Below are positions 36,022 to 49,500 of a stretch of 64,000 bases of DNA, in pieces. The DNA comes from Ceraceosorus guamensis (lineage: Eukaryota; Basidiomycota; Exobasidiomycetes; Ceraceosorales; Ceraceosoraceae). Below the pieces are notes generated by a model. It was not told the origin of the DNA. It made no database searches and was given only the letters and a program-made list of their open reading frames with translations. Positions within the stretch are counted from its first letter, which is position 1, and the number at the start of each line of letters is the position of its first letter. A program made the position numbers and the translations under genes. The stretch spans positions 1 through 64,000 of the forward strand of contig NW_020290032.1 of assembly GCF_003144195.1 (NCBI RefSeq), in the 5' to 3' direction.

Positions 36022-39000
36022 GGTGTTGAGCGACGTGTGAAAGGAGCACAAGGATCTCGAGGTTGAGATGGTTGAGCAGCGTTGTAAGCCGTTGAAGAGG
36101 TGGTGACGATTAAAAGCGGCACTTGAGGCAATCGGAGGACACCCTGGGCGCGATTGGTGTCAAGATGGTTGAAACAACGATGATGAAGGTTGCTTGTCTG
36201 GAGCGCAGCATACGAACCAGAAGACTGCCATGTGCTGATGAGGCGCCAGGTGCCAGGCGAAGAGTTGGGCGCAAGGTAAGTTGGGCGCCCGCGGGGGTGT
36301 TTGATCTCACCCTTGCCCTCGTCGCGAGCGAGCGATATGGTAGGCCAACCTTGAAAGGACTATATGAGACGAGTTTACCGGCCGGCGATGGTGACACACT
36401 GACGATGCGCAGGCTCTAGCTGCGGCCTAGCAAGACCAATTAAGCAGCAGGTCAAGTGAAATGAGCAGTCGCGGGTGCGGGGTTTTCGCAGTCGGGCGAT
36501 GCAGGCCTCAGCGTGCAGATACACGCACTGACCTCCTCGACTAACTCCTTAAACACACCCAGGGGATGCCCACCCCAATGGAGGGGGAGATGTAGCTAGC
36601 TAGCGCTGCTACCCTGACCGAGCTGCTACTTGAGCAGTCGCTGCTGAGTACGTGCTCTCGCACAGCTCAAAGCGATCGACGAGATTCCTTCCCAGCGAAA
36701 CTGACCCTGACAGCAACGCAGCGCAGGTGAGCGCTGATGATCCGATGGCGCAATGTCCCGACGAGTGACTGAGTGCGGGTGCTGCTGGCGTCGGCTGCGT
36801 ATATAGCTGTTTTTGGCGGTCTTCGGCCAACCTGGCAGGCATGCACCACAAAATTGTGACTCTCGCGGTGCGTGACCCAGTATATCTGCTGCCTAGTGGC
36901 AAGGTGTGGTGCTATATAATTCGCGCGTGTTTTCGCAAAGTCCTGACTCGCCGCGGTCGCGCGTTTGTTTCGGAAGCTGAACAGATTCACGAATGAGATG
37001 AGGCGCCCTTTATTGCCTCCTGCTGTGAGCTAGGCGAGGCGGTACGCATAGGAAGCGGACCAAGACTAGTCTGTGCGATGGACGTTATAGAATACAGAAG
37101 AGGACTTGCGCAGGCTGATAATTGAAGGGGTCGATCGTGATTGTCTGCGCAACGTCGTGAAGATGAGGCCTGATGATAATTTGTGGACTGATGGAAGATG
37201 TGGACAGATTCTGCTCGCGATCGATATAAAGTGACCAACACGGACCAAGGAGCTCTCTTGACTACTCTAGTCTACAAGGGAATCCAAAAGGCCTGTGAGA
37301 AGGACGTGGACGTTCGCTATACATCGACTCGTGACTGTACTATACCAGCTGAGGTTGGGTACGGCACCTGTCCCGTCCCGTTGGGACGGGAGTCGAGGGT
37401 TGTACACCTCGACAATCAATCCGTCTTGCTCTGTATCTGGCTGTGCACAGCCGTCGACGTCTCTAATCAGAGAACCGAGACGCACAATCGCGCTCACCTA
37501 GCTTGCTGCTGCATGGTGCCTCACGGCATGCACGGCCGGGCTAAATCCTGATGAGCGCACTTCACGCAGAAGGAGCAGTCAAAGCAGTGAGTCAAAGTTG
37601 CCTCGCGCCAGGCGGTATGTGCATGGTGCATGGTTCTCCTCCTTTTGCGGCAGCATGCACGTACAGCAGTGAGTGCCACGACATCCACTGTTGGCGCGAA
37701 TCTTGACTTCGTGACTGCTCATGCGCCCAAACAGATGCTGCCAGCGTCGCATGCCGAGAGGAACGCGCACGATGCACTGCAGCTCCTGCGCGCCTTTCTT
37801 TCCCAGCGTGTGCAGCACAGGTGCAGTAGCGCAAAAGACCAAAAAGGAGCTGTTGTTGCTGCTGCTGCTTGCGGCTGCCCGGCCAAAAGGAAGGGGTCCG
37901 GCGAAACGCGGCAGCAGAGTAAAAGCGAGGAGCTGATGGAATTCACTTGTCCATTTCATGTGGCTTGCGCTAAAAAGGTGCAATCGATTGATGGCTCGCG
38001 TGCGGCGGGTCACACCCTGGGAAGGCAAAAGTGGGGTCCCTTCGTCGGCCCACCGCTGCTGCTGCTGCTGCTCAACGGGCGTGAGCGAGCGGTGCCCCAC
38101 TGCTATCATCATGACGCAGTCACCTCATTCAAGATTCGAACTTGCTGGTGATTTGAATCGTGAATGTACCCTCTTTTCAAGAGCTCATCACGCCAAGTCA
38201 ATCGCACCTGATGATTCACTCACAACCGTGAGTTAGGCACCGCCCCAGGCCCAGTTCCGACTCGATCGCGACTCACCACCGATGTCGTCTGCCGTACAAG
38301 CCGGCGTGCAAACCGCGATATTCATGGTCAATTTGGACTCTTGGGGTCTCGAACGAGTTCAGACCAGGACACGAGCCGAGAGGTTTATCAGGAGCTGTGA
38401 CGGAGGCAAATCGTGCGTGCGTCTTTTATTGTTGCGATGCTCCATGCGCGGAGGTCAGCCTGACCGGGCTATCAACGGGGTGATGTGGCGCGGGCGCTAC
38501 ACCTCAGGTACCTCCCCTTCGACGGGACGGGACGGGACGACTGCGAGCCTAGCGGGTCGAGACAGACCAAATCTTGAAATCACGAATCTGAATGCACACA
38601 CCTTTCGACTACATGATTCACTCTAAGCGAAGGCTTCGCTCGCTCGGCTTGAGCACGGCATCTGACGCCACGTTAGTGGTAGCGCTATCGCGCTGGTCAG
38701 GGAGACTGATGAGGGTTGGACCAAGGCGCAGCTCGGCGAGGCCCGAGAAGCAGCACATACTTCTGATTGTAGCACTTGTGGGACGATCGCTTCGCTTGCG
38801 TTTCCTTGCTGCTTGACCGTTGCAGAGCCAAACGGCTCGAAAGAGAGTCGAGAATGTAGGGTCGGCCGGGCTTGTTGAAAGCATCCAGCGATTGCATGCG
38901 TCTGCTCTTGGGTCCCAGCCCTGAGTCAGGGATGTGCATTCATCAGTCCGATTCTGAATCATATGCGCTACTAAGCCAGCAGAAAGTTGTTCATCAGTCT

Positions 39001-40141
39001 TTATAATGAGCGCACGAGCCCCTCGGGAGGGAGCTATAGCTGTCTATAGCGGCAGTGGCAGTCAGGGGTCACAAGAGATATCGGTCACCTGCATGGCCAG
39101 CAGAAGTCAGATGCGGAGCGCTGAGGCTCCGAGGGACTCGGGCCACCTATTCACGACTATCTACATATCTCGTCTTCACTTTGACTCGACTCCTGGCCCA
39201 GCTGAGCCCCTCGATTCATGTTACAGAGCGCGATTTACTGGCACTCATGACTGTAGCAAGCCAACGAACTCCGTGCGTTCGCTGACCGCGACGACGCTGT
39301 AGTAAAGCCAAGGGACAGCACACTGCACCTACCCAACCGTGAATGCTTCCGCTCTGCGCGGAGCCCGCCTTGCCCACGCAGAATTTGAATCATGATCGCC
39401 ATGCTTCCTCTTGCACCTTGATGAGATCATTAAGCAAAGGCATTCGCCGCTTCTCCTTTGCGCTCGGACTTGCCTTCTGATGAAACTTTAGCGCTCCGGT
39501 CCTGCCTTCCCATGCGCTGCCTCCGGATCGCCAAATTGCTGCAAGGGGCAGGATGCGCGAGGTGCATCCCAGATTGTGGGGAAAAGCGATGCATGGGACG
39601 CGCGACCTCCTCCTCGCCACAAGACACGAAATTTCATGCTGCTCGATCAAAAGCGGACATCGACATTCACAATTTGCCCCTCCCTATTGCCCCTGTCGCA
39701 ATCGTGGATCGTGAAATCACATCGAGTACGGGGACTGCCACGCGCACGCGCAAACGCGAGCATGCCAGGACGATCCGTTAACGCGTACTCTGAGTGGCGA
39801 GTTCCTTGCGCCAGACACACCGGGACTCGTGCGTCATCCTTAGGAGACGATGGGGGCTACCGCGGCTATGGCGGATCGACCAGGTCCCAGCTAGCCCGTG
39901 GTCTACCTTACATTTCAGGCGCAAATCCTCAATCGGTGACACGCTTCCAAGTCGACCTTTTCCTTCTTTGTCCCTGAGAAACGAGAGCAGAGTGAAGTTG
40001 GGCAAGGCGAGACGCTGAAGCGAATCTACGGCACACGAAATCGTGGATGCAATTGTCTGATAAAATGGTACAAGGACGAAAGCTTCCAAAGTCCTACATC
40101 GAGACGTATTCTCGAACGGAATGCAACTCAGCCAACTCGGA
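36022..40141. other. Gene-poor region, 4.1 kb
   Basis: No gene recognised between the Pps1-like start and the GH72 3' end. The stretch has ACTCGTGACT at 37327, a 9-bp-stem hairpin at 37371-37391, a short GACGG repeat at 38521-38539, CTG/CAG runs near 37855 and 38057, and AATCGTGAAT or AATCACGAAT words near 38155 and 38578. TATAGCTGT occurs at 36802 and 39035. Overlapping open frames on both strands at 37579-38151 are GC-rich and look like chance. Confidence 0.5.
37371..37391. repeat. Perfect 9-bp-stem hairpin
   Basis: TCCCGTCCC, a GTT loop, then GGGACGGGA: a perfect inverted repeat with a three-base loop. No T-run follows on either side and no gene end is near. Related GACGG repeats occur 1.1 kb to the right. 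Confidence 0.85.
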
Positions 40142-42089
40142 CTAGATGGCAGAGGCGAGCGCAAGAGCCACACAGGCCGAGGCAAGGATATAGACTGGGT
40201 GCAGATGCATGACCGCACCAGAGTTGTCGTTTCCTGATCCGCTACTAGAGCCGCCGGATCCACCGCCGCTGCCACCTCCTCCACTGCTGGATCCAGTGGG
40301 AGGAGGATCAAAAACGCGCGCAACGGCTCCTCCGTTGGATGAGATGCACTGAGCCTGGGCGGATCCGTCTTGTACAGCAGAAGCAGAGATGCTCGGCACC
40401 AGAGCCGCATTGTTGGAGAAGCTGCACGAGTCGGAGCTGTTGCGGAACAGACCGTAGTACTCGGACATTGCCCAGCTCAAGCGCTGCTGGGCATTGCATT
40501 GGCTCCAATTGCCATAGGTGCCTGTCGCGCCGTTACCATCCAGAGCGGCCGAGCAAGAGACTGGCGCATCGTTTTGATCGAGCAGGGAGCACGCAGCTCC
40601 GACAGTCTCGCCCAGAAGCGGCAGATCATTGACCGTCGCAGGCCGAGGTTGGCACTCCCAGACATTAGCTTGCATGCATGCACACAGTGCAGCATTGGGC
40701 GTGGGAGGGAGTTGCGAGCTGGCAAGTAGCGCATCGGACTGAGCAGGACAGTCAGCGGAGGTCGCTGGCAAGGGTGAGGGGATGCCTGGCGTGGTCGCAT
40801 TGGCAAATTGCGCGCGAAGCCTGTCCCAGTCGGCTCGAAGGGTGACCTGTCCATTGTTGATGTCCGTCAGACCGTAGTCAAGTCCGCCGGCACTGGCATT
40901 GAGCGGGAAGTATTGGAATGCGGCCTGTGGTGCGGAATCAAGTTCGTTAGCGTGCGCTTTCCTTGACCATGACTCCCCACAAAGCCGAGGGTCTGCCTGC
41001 AATTGCGACCCACTCACAGCTCCAGAGAAGACGTCACTGAAAGGCGGCGAGTAGATGGCGGCGACCTCAGTCCAAGGCCTATTTGCTGAACCTCCCTGCG
41101 CGCAGCCAAACTCCGACAGGTATGCGGGCACTGGGAGAGACCCGAAGTCCTCGGCCAGCGTGGCGTAGCCCGAAGCTTGATAATTGCTTTCGCCGCACCA
41201 AGCATAGCTGTTGAGGCCGTACAAATCGATCGTATCTGCCTCATCGCCACAGGTCAGGTAGCGAGCTTGCAGGAGACGACGACCCTGCGCGCCATCGGGT
41301 CCGTCTGCCGAAGTGTATGTCACGAGGGTATTGAGGTCGCGACCGCGCAAGTAAGCTTTGACGTCTCGAACAGCGGCTCGTACGAATGGCAGCGCATCCG
41401 TGTTGTTGTTGGCTGTCACCACTTCATTTGCCACGTTGTAGGCGAGAACATTGTCGTACTTGGCGAAGGCGTCTACCACAGATGTGAATTGCTGGAGCAA
41501 CGAAGTGTCCCATACCTGAAGGCAAGATGGCATGTTTAGCTTGCCTCCATCCGCCTGCCGTGCCCTTCGTGACTCAATCTCAATTGCCGGCTGAACTCAC
41601 TGGATCAGCTCGATTGATGGATGCGTTTCCGGGCAGAGCCATGTCCAGGATGACGTAGATGTTTGCTTGACTGAATTCGCGCATACAGTCGTCGTGATTG
41701 AGCGAGGCATTAACGCTGAACACTCTTGCGACGTTGACACCGAGATTGCGGAGATTCGGAACATCCCTTCGACAGGCATCTGATAGTGCGAGAGGGTCGA
41801 CGAAGCTTGTAGGCTCGGGGTAAGTCGTGCCCTCAGCGACTTCGGTCGCCACCGATTCCTGGTAGGCAATGCCTTTGATCGAGAATCGCTGGCCTGCGGG
41901 ATTGACGAGGTACTTGCCACGTCTTGCGAGGCGTGGCGCTGGAAACTTTAGCATCATTGAACTGCGACCTGACACTTGAATCGCATGGCCACAGACTCAC
42001 CTAGAAATTTGGTCCAGCGCCGCCGCTAGGTGAGGCAAAATGCACAACGCGGCAATTGCAGCCAGCGCGGTGAACGAAGTGAAGCGCAT
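40142..42089 (-). CDS. GH72 beta-1,3-glucanosyltransferase, Gas1/Gel type (4 exons)
   Basis: Exons are 42089-42001, 41961-41601, 41515-41018 and 40924-40142, giving 576 residues. Secreted, GPI-anchored enzyme that cuts and re-joins beta-1,3-glucan chains in the cell wall. A signal peptide (about residues 1-24) precedes the GH72 domain, with the general acid/base in NVANEVV (Glu181) and the nucleophile in YLSEFGC (Glu285). A Cys-rich X8/CBM43 domain follows (LCACMQANVWEC onwards), which places it in the Gas1/Gas2 subgroup. A Ser/Gly-rich tract and a terminal hydrophobic stretch after a small-residue site indicate GPI attachment. Introns are canonical. The neighbour across the 4.5-kb divergent gap is the glucan synthase that makes its substrate. 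Confidence 0.94.
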
Positions 42090-45000
42090 GTCGAAGGGAT
42101 TGGATCGAGAATGGCCAACGGATGTCGGATCCGATCACTTTGCTGGACAGCCGAAGACCAGTGTTAGCAGCGAAAGAGCTTCAGAGTCGACAGCGCCGTA
42201 ATGCAACCAGCAGGCGTGGCGGCGATCACGTTGCGAGCAGAGCAGAAAGGCGTTGGGGGTGGAAGAGGTGATGGTATGTAAAAAACCAGTGAGGTTCGGC
42301 GAGGACGAAGATTCTGATGAGTGTCTGCGCAGAGCCATAGAGGTGGCTGCCTCGGCACTGCCAAGCGATGGCAGGTGATCCGCGTGAGAGCGGGAGCCTT
42401 GGATGAGCAGCGAATCTGGATCAAGCATCGAGAATGTGGAACGGCATGCCGGAAGCGAGTTTGGCACTTTTGACCTAAGGCGGTGAGGCGGAGTTCCGCT
42501 TAATTTTGAGTGCAGGCCATTCATGCAAGAGCGATCTTCTGTACGCTACGGGAACAATGCAGACTAAGCGGGGCGGGATCTGTCCTGCGGCCCTGCCCCT
42601 GATCCGTCGAGACAAGCTGAGCGACATGCTTGAGCGCCGACACAAGGCAAGCTGGCGAGTCTCTCATAAACTAAACACCCGCACGGCAGACCCAAGACTG
42701 CGACCTGCTTGGCCACCTTGGATGAGCGGTGACAGACACACAATTGATGAGGCTTTGAGTGCCACTACCTTCATTTGACAGCAGCCTTCATGGGTATACC
42801 TGATCATCATCAACAGGCTCATCAATCGCGAGATCAGCAGCAGTCCTTGATTCACCATTGTGATTTCGCCCCGGAACGAAGCGGCAGAAGCTGCATGAAC
42901 GCGGGACCTGCCAAGACAAACCGATGCTGAGATGACATGCGCGTGTCGGCCAAGACTCTCTGACCTCACGCACCTGGGTAAGTCTGCCATCTCGACCATC
43001 CGTGAAGCTGGACGCTACTCGTGACTGCCGGGGAGAGCGCAGAAGAGGTCTTAGACATGCAACAGCGGGAGTGAATCAAGTTCGGCTTGGCATATCCATC
43101 GAGTTTGATCAGAGCGTGTCGACTTACGAGCGCACGGGTGAATGGATCCGCTTCAAAAGTCGCGGCTGAGCGAGCTGAACCCGCCCGATGGATGCATACA
43201 ATGATACCCACCCCCACAAGGTGGGATTCTTGATTGGATGCGAACGCATGGTGGTGATTGGGTCGTGTATTGCCCTGAGAATTGAATGTATTCATGATTC
43301 TCGTAAAGGCGCAATCGAAGTACAGGCAGCGATCTTGGGCCTGTATCGATTGTTACAACTCTTTGCTTAGCCAGAAGTATTTTACCCATACGATCAGCTC
43401 TAGCGTTCGAGAACTTTGACTCAAGGCTCAAAGTGTGTTGAGAGATGGTGTTCACGTGAGTTGCCATCTGGTCGTTGCAGAAGCAGAATTTTGCTAGACT
43501 CGCAACTCTGTCCTCAGTCGTTCTCGCAAAGCCAAGCGTTCTTGGCAAGGGGTAAGCAAATATGGGGACTCGCCGTTAGAGCAGCTAGACCAACGGAGGG
43601 GTCGGACTTCGGCAGGGGTTTGTGCCCCGGCATATGCACAGTCACGAGTCACAAATGGTAACGCGCATGCGTGTACGGGTGTGTAGGTATGCGCCAAGAG
43701 CCGCTTCCCTCCGCCTGTGCTCAGCTGGAGTCGCGCACTCGGGACTCGTGACTGTCGCTTAATTTGACAGCCGGCCAGACTGCACACAAACATCACACGA
43801 GCTGCTGTGTCCACGTTCTGAGCTGGATGGATGAGCTTCGTATCAAGCGGCGCAACACCTCATACCTCTCAGTCCGCGCGGCCCAAAGATTCTCGAAGCC
43901 CGACGAAGCTGTCCGAAGACGTAGAGCCAAGGGAGTGAGTGTGGGTGCCGCTGACAGGTCAACAGACCCAATGGGGCCAAAGCAAAGTTGGCTTTCGTCA
44001 GTCAAGCCATGCACAGACGCTCTCTCCCAATCAAGCCAGAAATCCAAATTTGATGGCTTGATCGTCGTGCGTTTGTCGTTCGGAGGTGCTATATATGCTC
44101 ACACAATTGATGAGTATCTGTACTAAGGGGGGCCACGTCTGGCATGTGAGTCGCAACTCGCACAGTCTGATGAGTGACTTTGACTGTATTTACGACTCAT
44201 TTACTCTGCACACTACTCTGGTCGTCCGTCGTCATGTGTTGCAGGCGCGGGTCAAGCCACGCGTCAATCCGTTGGATCAGCCAACATGTCGAGGTCCATG
44301 CAGCAGCTGCAAGTGCCAAGGGCGAGCTTTGAGCACACGGATTTGATGAGGAATCTGAATAGGATCGATCGGCACACTGTGTCCTTGTGATGATGTTGTT
44401 TCACTATCATGAATGCTCATGGCGGGCGATGCTGACAGCGTGCCTCGAGCAATGGCTGTCACGAGTCACGACTACACGCTGGAGTGCTCAGAATGTAGCG
44501 TCTAAACGCGTCGATCTCACCAAGTCGATTTGCGAGCTCGGGCCTGCTCAAGGCCGAGGATGCGATGAGACGTGCCGAACTCGTATCGTCATCAGGTGCA
44601 CGTGTCGGCTATCTTGTGTTGGATACAATTTAAAGTGGTCAAGGGCCCAGTGTGGTTCGCCGCCTGAGCAGCTGGACACAAGGACCGAGCCCCAGCAACA
44701 AGTATAGGAAGCGTGACTTAGGTTGAGCAGTATATATGTACGTGATGGGAGAGTGCTGCACAATTAGGGGCAGCTCGGTGTTTCAAAACGCGCTGGAGAT
44801 GCGCCCAAACTGCAAACTTAGCATCTCCGGAGCGACTGCTGCAGTCATCAAGAGTCTGATGAGTTCAGTTTCAATCAAGAATTTTGCGGCAGGATAAGAT
44901 TCGCGATCAAGTGCTGGCGTGAGGGCTGCCGCCCTCGTGAGGTCAAATCAGATTCCGACCTTTGTCTTTGCATGGTAGCAACCGTTGACTTGGGAGCGAG

Positions 45001-46579
45001 CTCACTCTACATGTGTGAGCGCTAACGCATCTTGGCCGCATACACGATTCAGATTTTGATTGAACTGAACCTACAATGGCCTGATGCCAGCACAGCATTT
45101 TGATTCACGATCTTAAGATGCGAGCTTGTGCCGGATCGTAAAGCAGCCGAGGGCCTCTTCCGCATTTTGATTCACGATCTTAAGATGCGAGCTTGTGCCG
45201 GATCGTAAAGCAGCCGAGGGCCTCTTCCGCAAGGAGCTCTCTTAGCTGTAGCTATGCTTACCGCTGCCTTGAGCACCTTCACAGCGAGTCGTGACGAGTG
45301 GGAGGTTGCTATGCGCCTGCGTTGCGGAGCGCTGCGTGAGCTCGTCTTGCCTTCGGCCTAGCTCACCTTTTCGCGAGATTCATCAGCATGCAAACGCTGT
45401 CATCCCTGGCTCGCAGCATGCTCCTCATAGAGCGGTTTGGTGCGCGGCCCGAATCACAAATGACGCTGCGGCAATTCGCCTCACACTTGCCTCAGCGCGA
45501 GCGAGCGTGGCAGTGATGTATGCACCATGCAGCCAAAGCGCGAGCTCGCGGCCGTTGGCAGCAGACGGCAGCAAGTATGCGGCTTATCCATAGACTGACC
45601 AATCGCCAGCAGCTAGCACATGGGGATTGGCCGACCTCGGATCGTAGCGAAGTGCGCGGTATGCAGTAGGCGACCCTACGCACGTCCGCATGCTGTCGCG
45701 ATCCTGCTAAGTGCTGGATTGCCGCATGCCCTATACATCGTCACAGCGACAGTGTCTCCGGCCGCGCGCGAGCATCAGCGGCATGATGTGATATCGTATC
45801 CTACAGTCATTAGAGCTATACAGCTGCTGCATGCTGCAGCATGTATATAGCTGTTCTCATGCCCACCTCCGCGGCTTGGCTGCGAAAGGTCCTGCACCGC
45901 GCACGCGTGCTTGCATGGCATGGAATGGCGCGTTCGGCGGCGTTCAGACGACCGGGCGCGCGGGCGTCATCTCAGTCGTCGGGCACTCGTGCACCACAGC
46001 CACCTATTCAACCCTCGCAACATGGCGGGCGAGATTCCCCTGAGGCGTGCCAGTCGAAATCTCGGCAGAGCTTCTGCTGGCTAGACGCTGTCTTTGCTCG
46101 AGACCCCTACCTGGTCCGCACCCTCGACTACAGTTTGAGTCCTCGTCTAGAGTTGACATACCTCTGCACACCTTCCACCCATCTAACCCTTCCCTCATCG
46201 ACTCGACCAGTAAGCGCAAGTGCTTGCAAAGGGCACTTTTCTTTGACAGCTGCCAATTTCGAGGCGTCTGCAACCGCGAACCGGTCAGATTGCCACCGGC
46301 GAGGCTGTTACCTGTGCGACACGCTCTGCGCTTGATTTGGTCACACCTCGACACCTTCTTCCTACCCAACCCCACCCGCTCAGCCCGATAGCTTCCTGCT
46401 CTTCGCACCTTTTCATCGATCCGCTCACACCAGTCGATCCTTCATTTCAGGCGAAATCTAGCGCGTGCCTGGTGATCGTCGCTTCCCAATTGTGCTTCTG
46501 CAACAGGCAGTGCTTTGTAAACCGCGGATCTGCTTGTTTAGGAGCTAGATCTCAATAGCGGCCGCTCCCGCATCTCAAG
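42090..46579. other. Divergent 4.5-kb region between GH72 and FKS
   Basis: No gene was recognised between these two divergent starts. It contains the 67-bp tandem duplication at 45097-45230, ACTCGTGACT or its complement at 43017, 43640 and 43744, TATAGCTGT at 45846, and a CATGCTGCAGCATG palindrome at 45830-45843. The last 500 bp before FKS are C/T-rich and probably form its promoter and leader. Open frames there (such as 45841-46335) show no protein likeness. Confidence 0.5.
45097..45230 (+). repeat. 67-bp exact tandem duplication
   Basis: Two head-to-tail, apparently identical copies (45097-45163 and 45164-45230). The unit begins ATTTTGATTCACGATCTTAA and ends CTCTTCCGC. The lack of divergence suggests a recent event. 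Each copy contains one GATTCACGATC member of the dispersed word family. Confidence 0.93.
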
Positions 46580-49500
46580 ATGGCGCATCAAGGTGGCTAT
46601 GGCGGAGGTGCACCGCCTGCGAATCCCTTTGCTGGCGCTGCAGCTTATCGCGACGATGTAGGCAGCGAAGCCAGCGGTTTCGGACCAGCCGAGAGGAGGG
46701 ATACGTTCCAATCCGAAGGCAGTGTTTCCGACCTCCTGCCCAACCAAGGATACGATGCCAACGACTCCTACGAAGGCGGCCAAGGCAATGCATACAGTCA
46801 GGAGTCGTTCTCTCGGGGCGGTAATGGCTCAGCAGGGGGATACGGCGGCAACTACGCGGCCTCCGGTATCTCGAGCCCTTACACAGACTATCCCGGCAGT
46901 GCAAATCCAGGCGGCTACACGCAGAGAGAGCCATACCCTGCTTGGACAGTCGAGCACAACATTCCTCTTTCCAAAGAAGAGATCGAGGACATTTTCATTG
47001 ACTTGGCAAACAAGTTCGGTTTCCAGCGCGACTCGATGCGCAACATGTACGACCACCTCATGATCATGCTCGACTCACGCTCTTCACGCATGAGCCCAGC
47101 GCAGGCCCTGCTGACCCTGCACGCAGACTACATCGGCGGAGAACACGCCAATTACCGCAAGTGGTACTTTGCCGCTCAATTGGATCTCGACGACGCCATT
47201 GGCAAGGTACAAAACCCTGGCCTTGCTCGTGCTGCGAGCATGGCTCGAGGCGGACGCAATGCTAAAGGTGCAAAGGCAGCTGCAGCAGGTCCTCAGGGCA
47301 AGTCTTTGCAGAGCGCCGAGACGCGGTGGCGAGACGCGATGAACAGGATGAGCGAGTACGATCGCTTGCGCCAAATTGCACTCTACCTGCTTTGCTGGGG
47401 CGAGGGCGGCCAAGTTCGTTTCGTTCCCGAGTGTCTATGCTTCATCTTCAAGTGCGCAGACGACTATTACCGTTCGTCAGAATGCCAGAACCGCATGGAG
47501 CCGGTGCCCGAAGGTCTCTATCTAAGGGCGGTTGTCAAGCCACTCTACCGTTTCCTGCGCGATCAGGTCTTCGAGGTTGTGGATGGCAAGTTCGTGAAGA
47601 AGGAAAGAGACCACGACAAAATCATTGGCTACGACGATGTGAATCAGCTGTTCTGGTACCCCGAAGGCATCGGCCGGATCGTCTTGAACGACAAGACCAG
47701 ATTGGTTGACGTGCCTGCGAATCAACGTTTCATGAAGTTCGACAAGATCGACTGGCCTCGTGTCTTTTTCAAGACCTACAAGGAGAAGCGCAGGTGAGTT
47801 TGACACCACTAGCGGTTGCCGCTTTGGTGTTGCAGCGAAGCTGAATACGAGTCGTCGGCATTCCGCAGCTTCTTCCATTTGCTGGTCAACTTCAATCGTA
47901 TTTGGATCCTCCACATTTCCGTCTTTTGGTACTACACTGCTTTCAATGCTCCCAAGATTTACGAGCCGTTTGATCGTGAAGCTACTACGGCACAGCTGCT
48001 CTCTGCTTCTGCGCTTGGTGGTGCCATGTCTACGTTCCTCATGATCTGCGCAACTCTGGCCGAGTTCTCATACATCCCGACCACTTGGAACAACACGAGT
48101 CACTTGGCTCGCCGCATGGCCTTCTTGCTGGTTTGTCTCGTCGTTACGATTGCTCCTGCTGTCTACATTCACGGCATTGTTGGACCGGACGACAAGGACG
48201 GACGAATTCCGACCATCGTTTCGTACGTTCACATTGGTGTTTCTGGCTGCATCACTGCGCTCTTCTCTCTCGTCCCATCCGGAAGAATGTTTGGCGATCG
48301 AGTGGCAGGCAAGGCTCGAAAGTATCTGGCCAACCAAACCTTCACTGCAAGCTACCCTCCACTCCGCGGCAATCACCGTTTCTTCAGCATCCTGCTTTGG
48401 GCACTGGTCTTTGGTTGCAAGCTTACGGAAAGCTACTTCTTCTTGACGCTGTCGTTCCGTGACCCTCTGGCGATCATGATCACCATGAAGGTACAGGGAT
48501 GCAACGACAAGTACTTCGGCACATCTCTCTGCTCCAATCAACCTGCCTTTGCTTTAACCGCCATGGTCATCATGGACCTCGCGCTCTTCTTCTTGGACAC
48601 ATTTCTGGTGAGTTGCCGCTCTGAGCGTCATTTTTTAGCGTGTCGCCCTCTAAACCAGGTCTTTTCAAATCCCGCAGTGGTACGTCATCTGGAACACTGT
48701 CTTTAGCATCGGCTGGGCTTTCTCGATGGGTCTGTCCATCTGGACACCATGGAGTGACATCTTCCAGAGGCTCCCTAAGCGCATCTACGCCAAGCTGCTC
48801 GCGACAGCTGACATGGAAATCAAATACAAGCCCAAGGTGCTTGTCTCCCAGGTCTGGAACGCTATCATCATCTCGATGTACCGCGAGCACTTGTTGTCGA
48901 TCGACCACGTCCAAAAGCTTTTGTACCACCAGGTTCCGTCGGGAGACGAGGGCAAGCGCACATTGCGAGCGCCCACCTTCTTCATCAGCCAGACTGACAA
49001 GGGCATCAAACCCGAGTTCTTCCCCAAGGGCTCTGAGGCCGAACGTCGCATCAGCTTCTTTGCTCAGTCTCTCACGACCACGCTACCGGAGCCATTGCCC
49101 ATTGACGCCATGCCGACCTTCACCGTGCTGACTCCCCACTACTCGGAGAAGATTTTGCTCTCGCTTCGTGAAATTATCCGCGAGGAAGACCAAAACACCC
49201 GTGTCACGCTGCTCGAATACTTGAAGCAGCTGCATCCCGTCGAATGGGACAACTTCGTCAAGGACACCAAGATTTTGGCCGAGGAGACCGGAGCTGTGGC
49301 TGGCTCATCTCCTTTTGGTGGCGATAATGGAAGCGACGAAAAGAGTGGCACCAAAGGTAGTGCGAAGACGGACGACCTGCCCTTCTACTGCATTGGTTTC
49401 AAGTCTGCTGCGCCCGAATACACCCTCCGGACCCGTATCTGGTCGTCCCTCCGAGCTCAGACGCTGTACCGCACGGTATCTGGTTTCATGAACTACAGCA

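Noticed and set aside
37579-38151. Overlapping open frames of about 175 codons on both strands
   Set aside because: Both strands open at once in GC-rich DNA with CAG/CTG runs; no recognisable motif and no splice-supported extension.
38120-38165. GTTCGAATC on the minus strand, resembling a tRNA B box
   Set aside because: No matching acceptor or D-arm could be found; the word sits among the AATCGTGAAT-type repeats, which explain it better.
45841-46335. 164-codon open frame before FKS
   Set aside because: Lies in the presumed promoter and leader of FKS, has a biased composition and overlaps another open frame; no protein likeness.
36022-46579. Search of the two long gaps for transposons or viral relics
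   Set aside because: No terminal repeats, no reverse transcriptase, transposase or capsid-like frame was visible; only simple repeats and the dispersed words.
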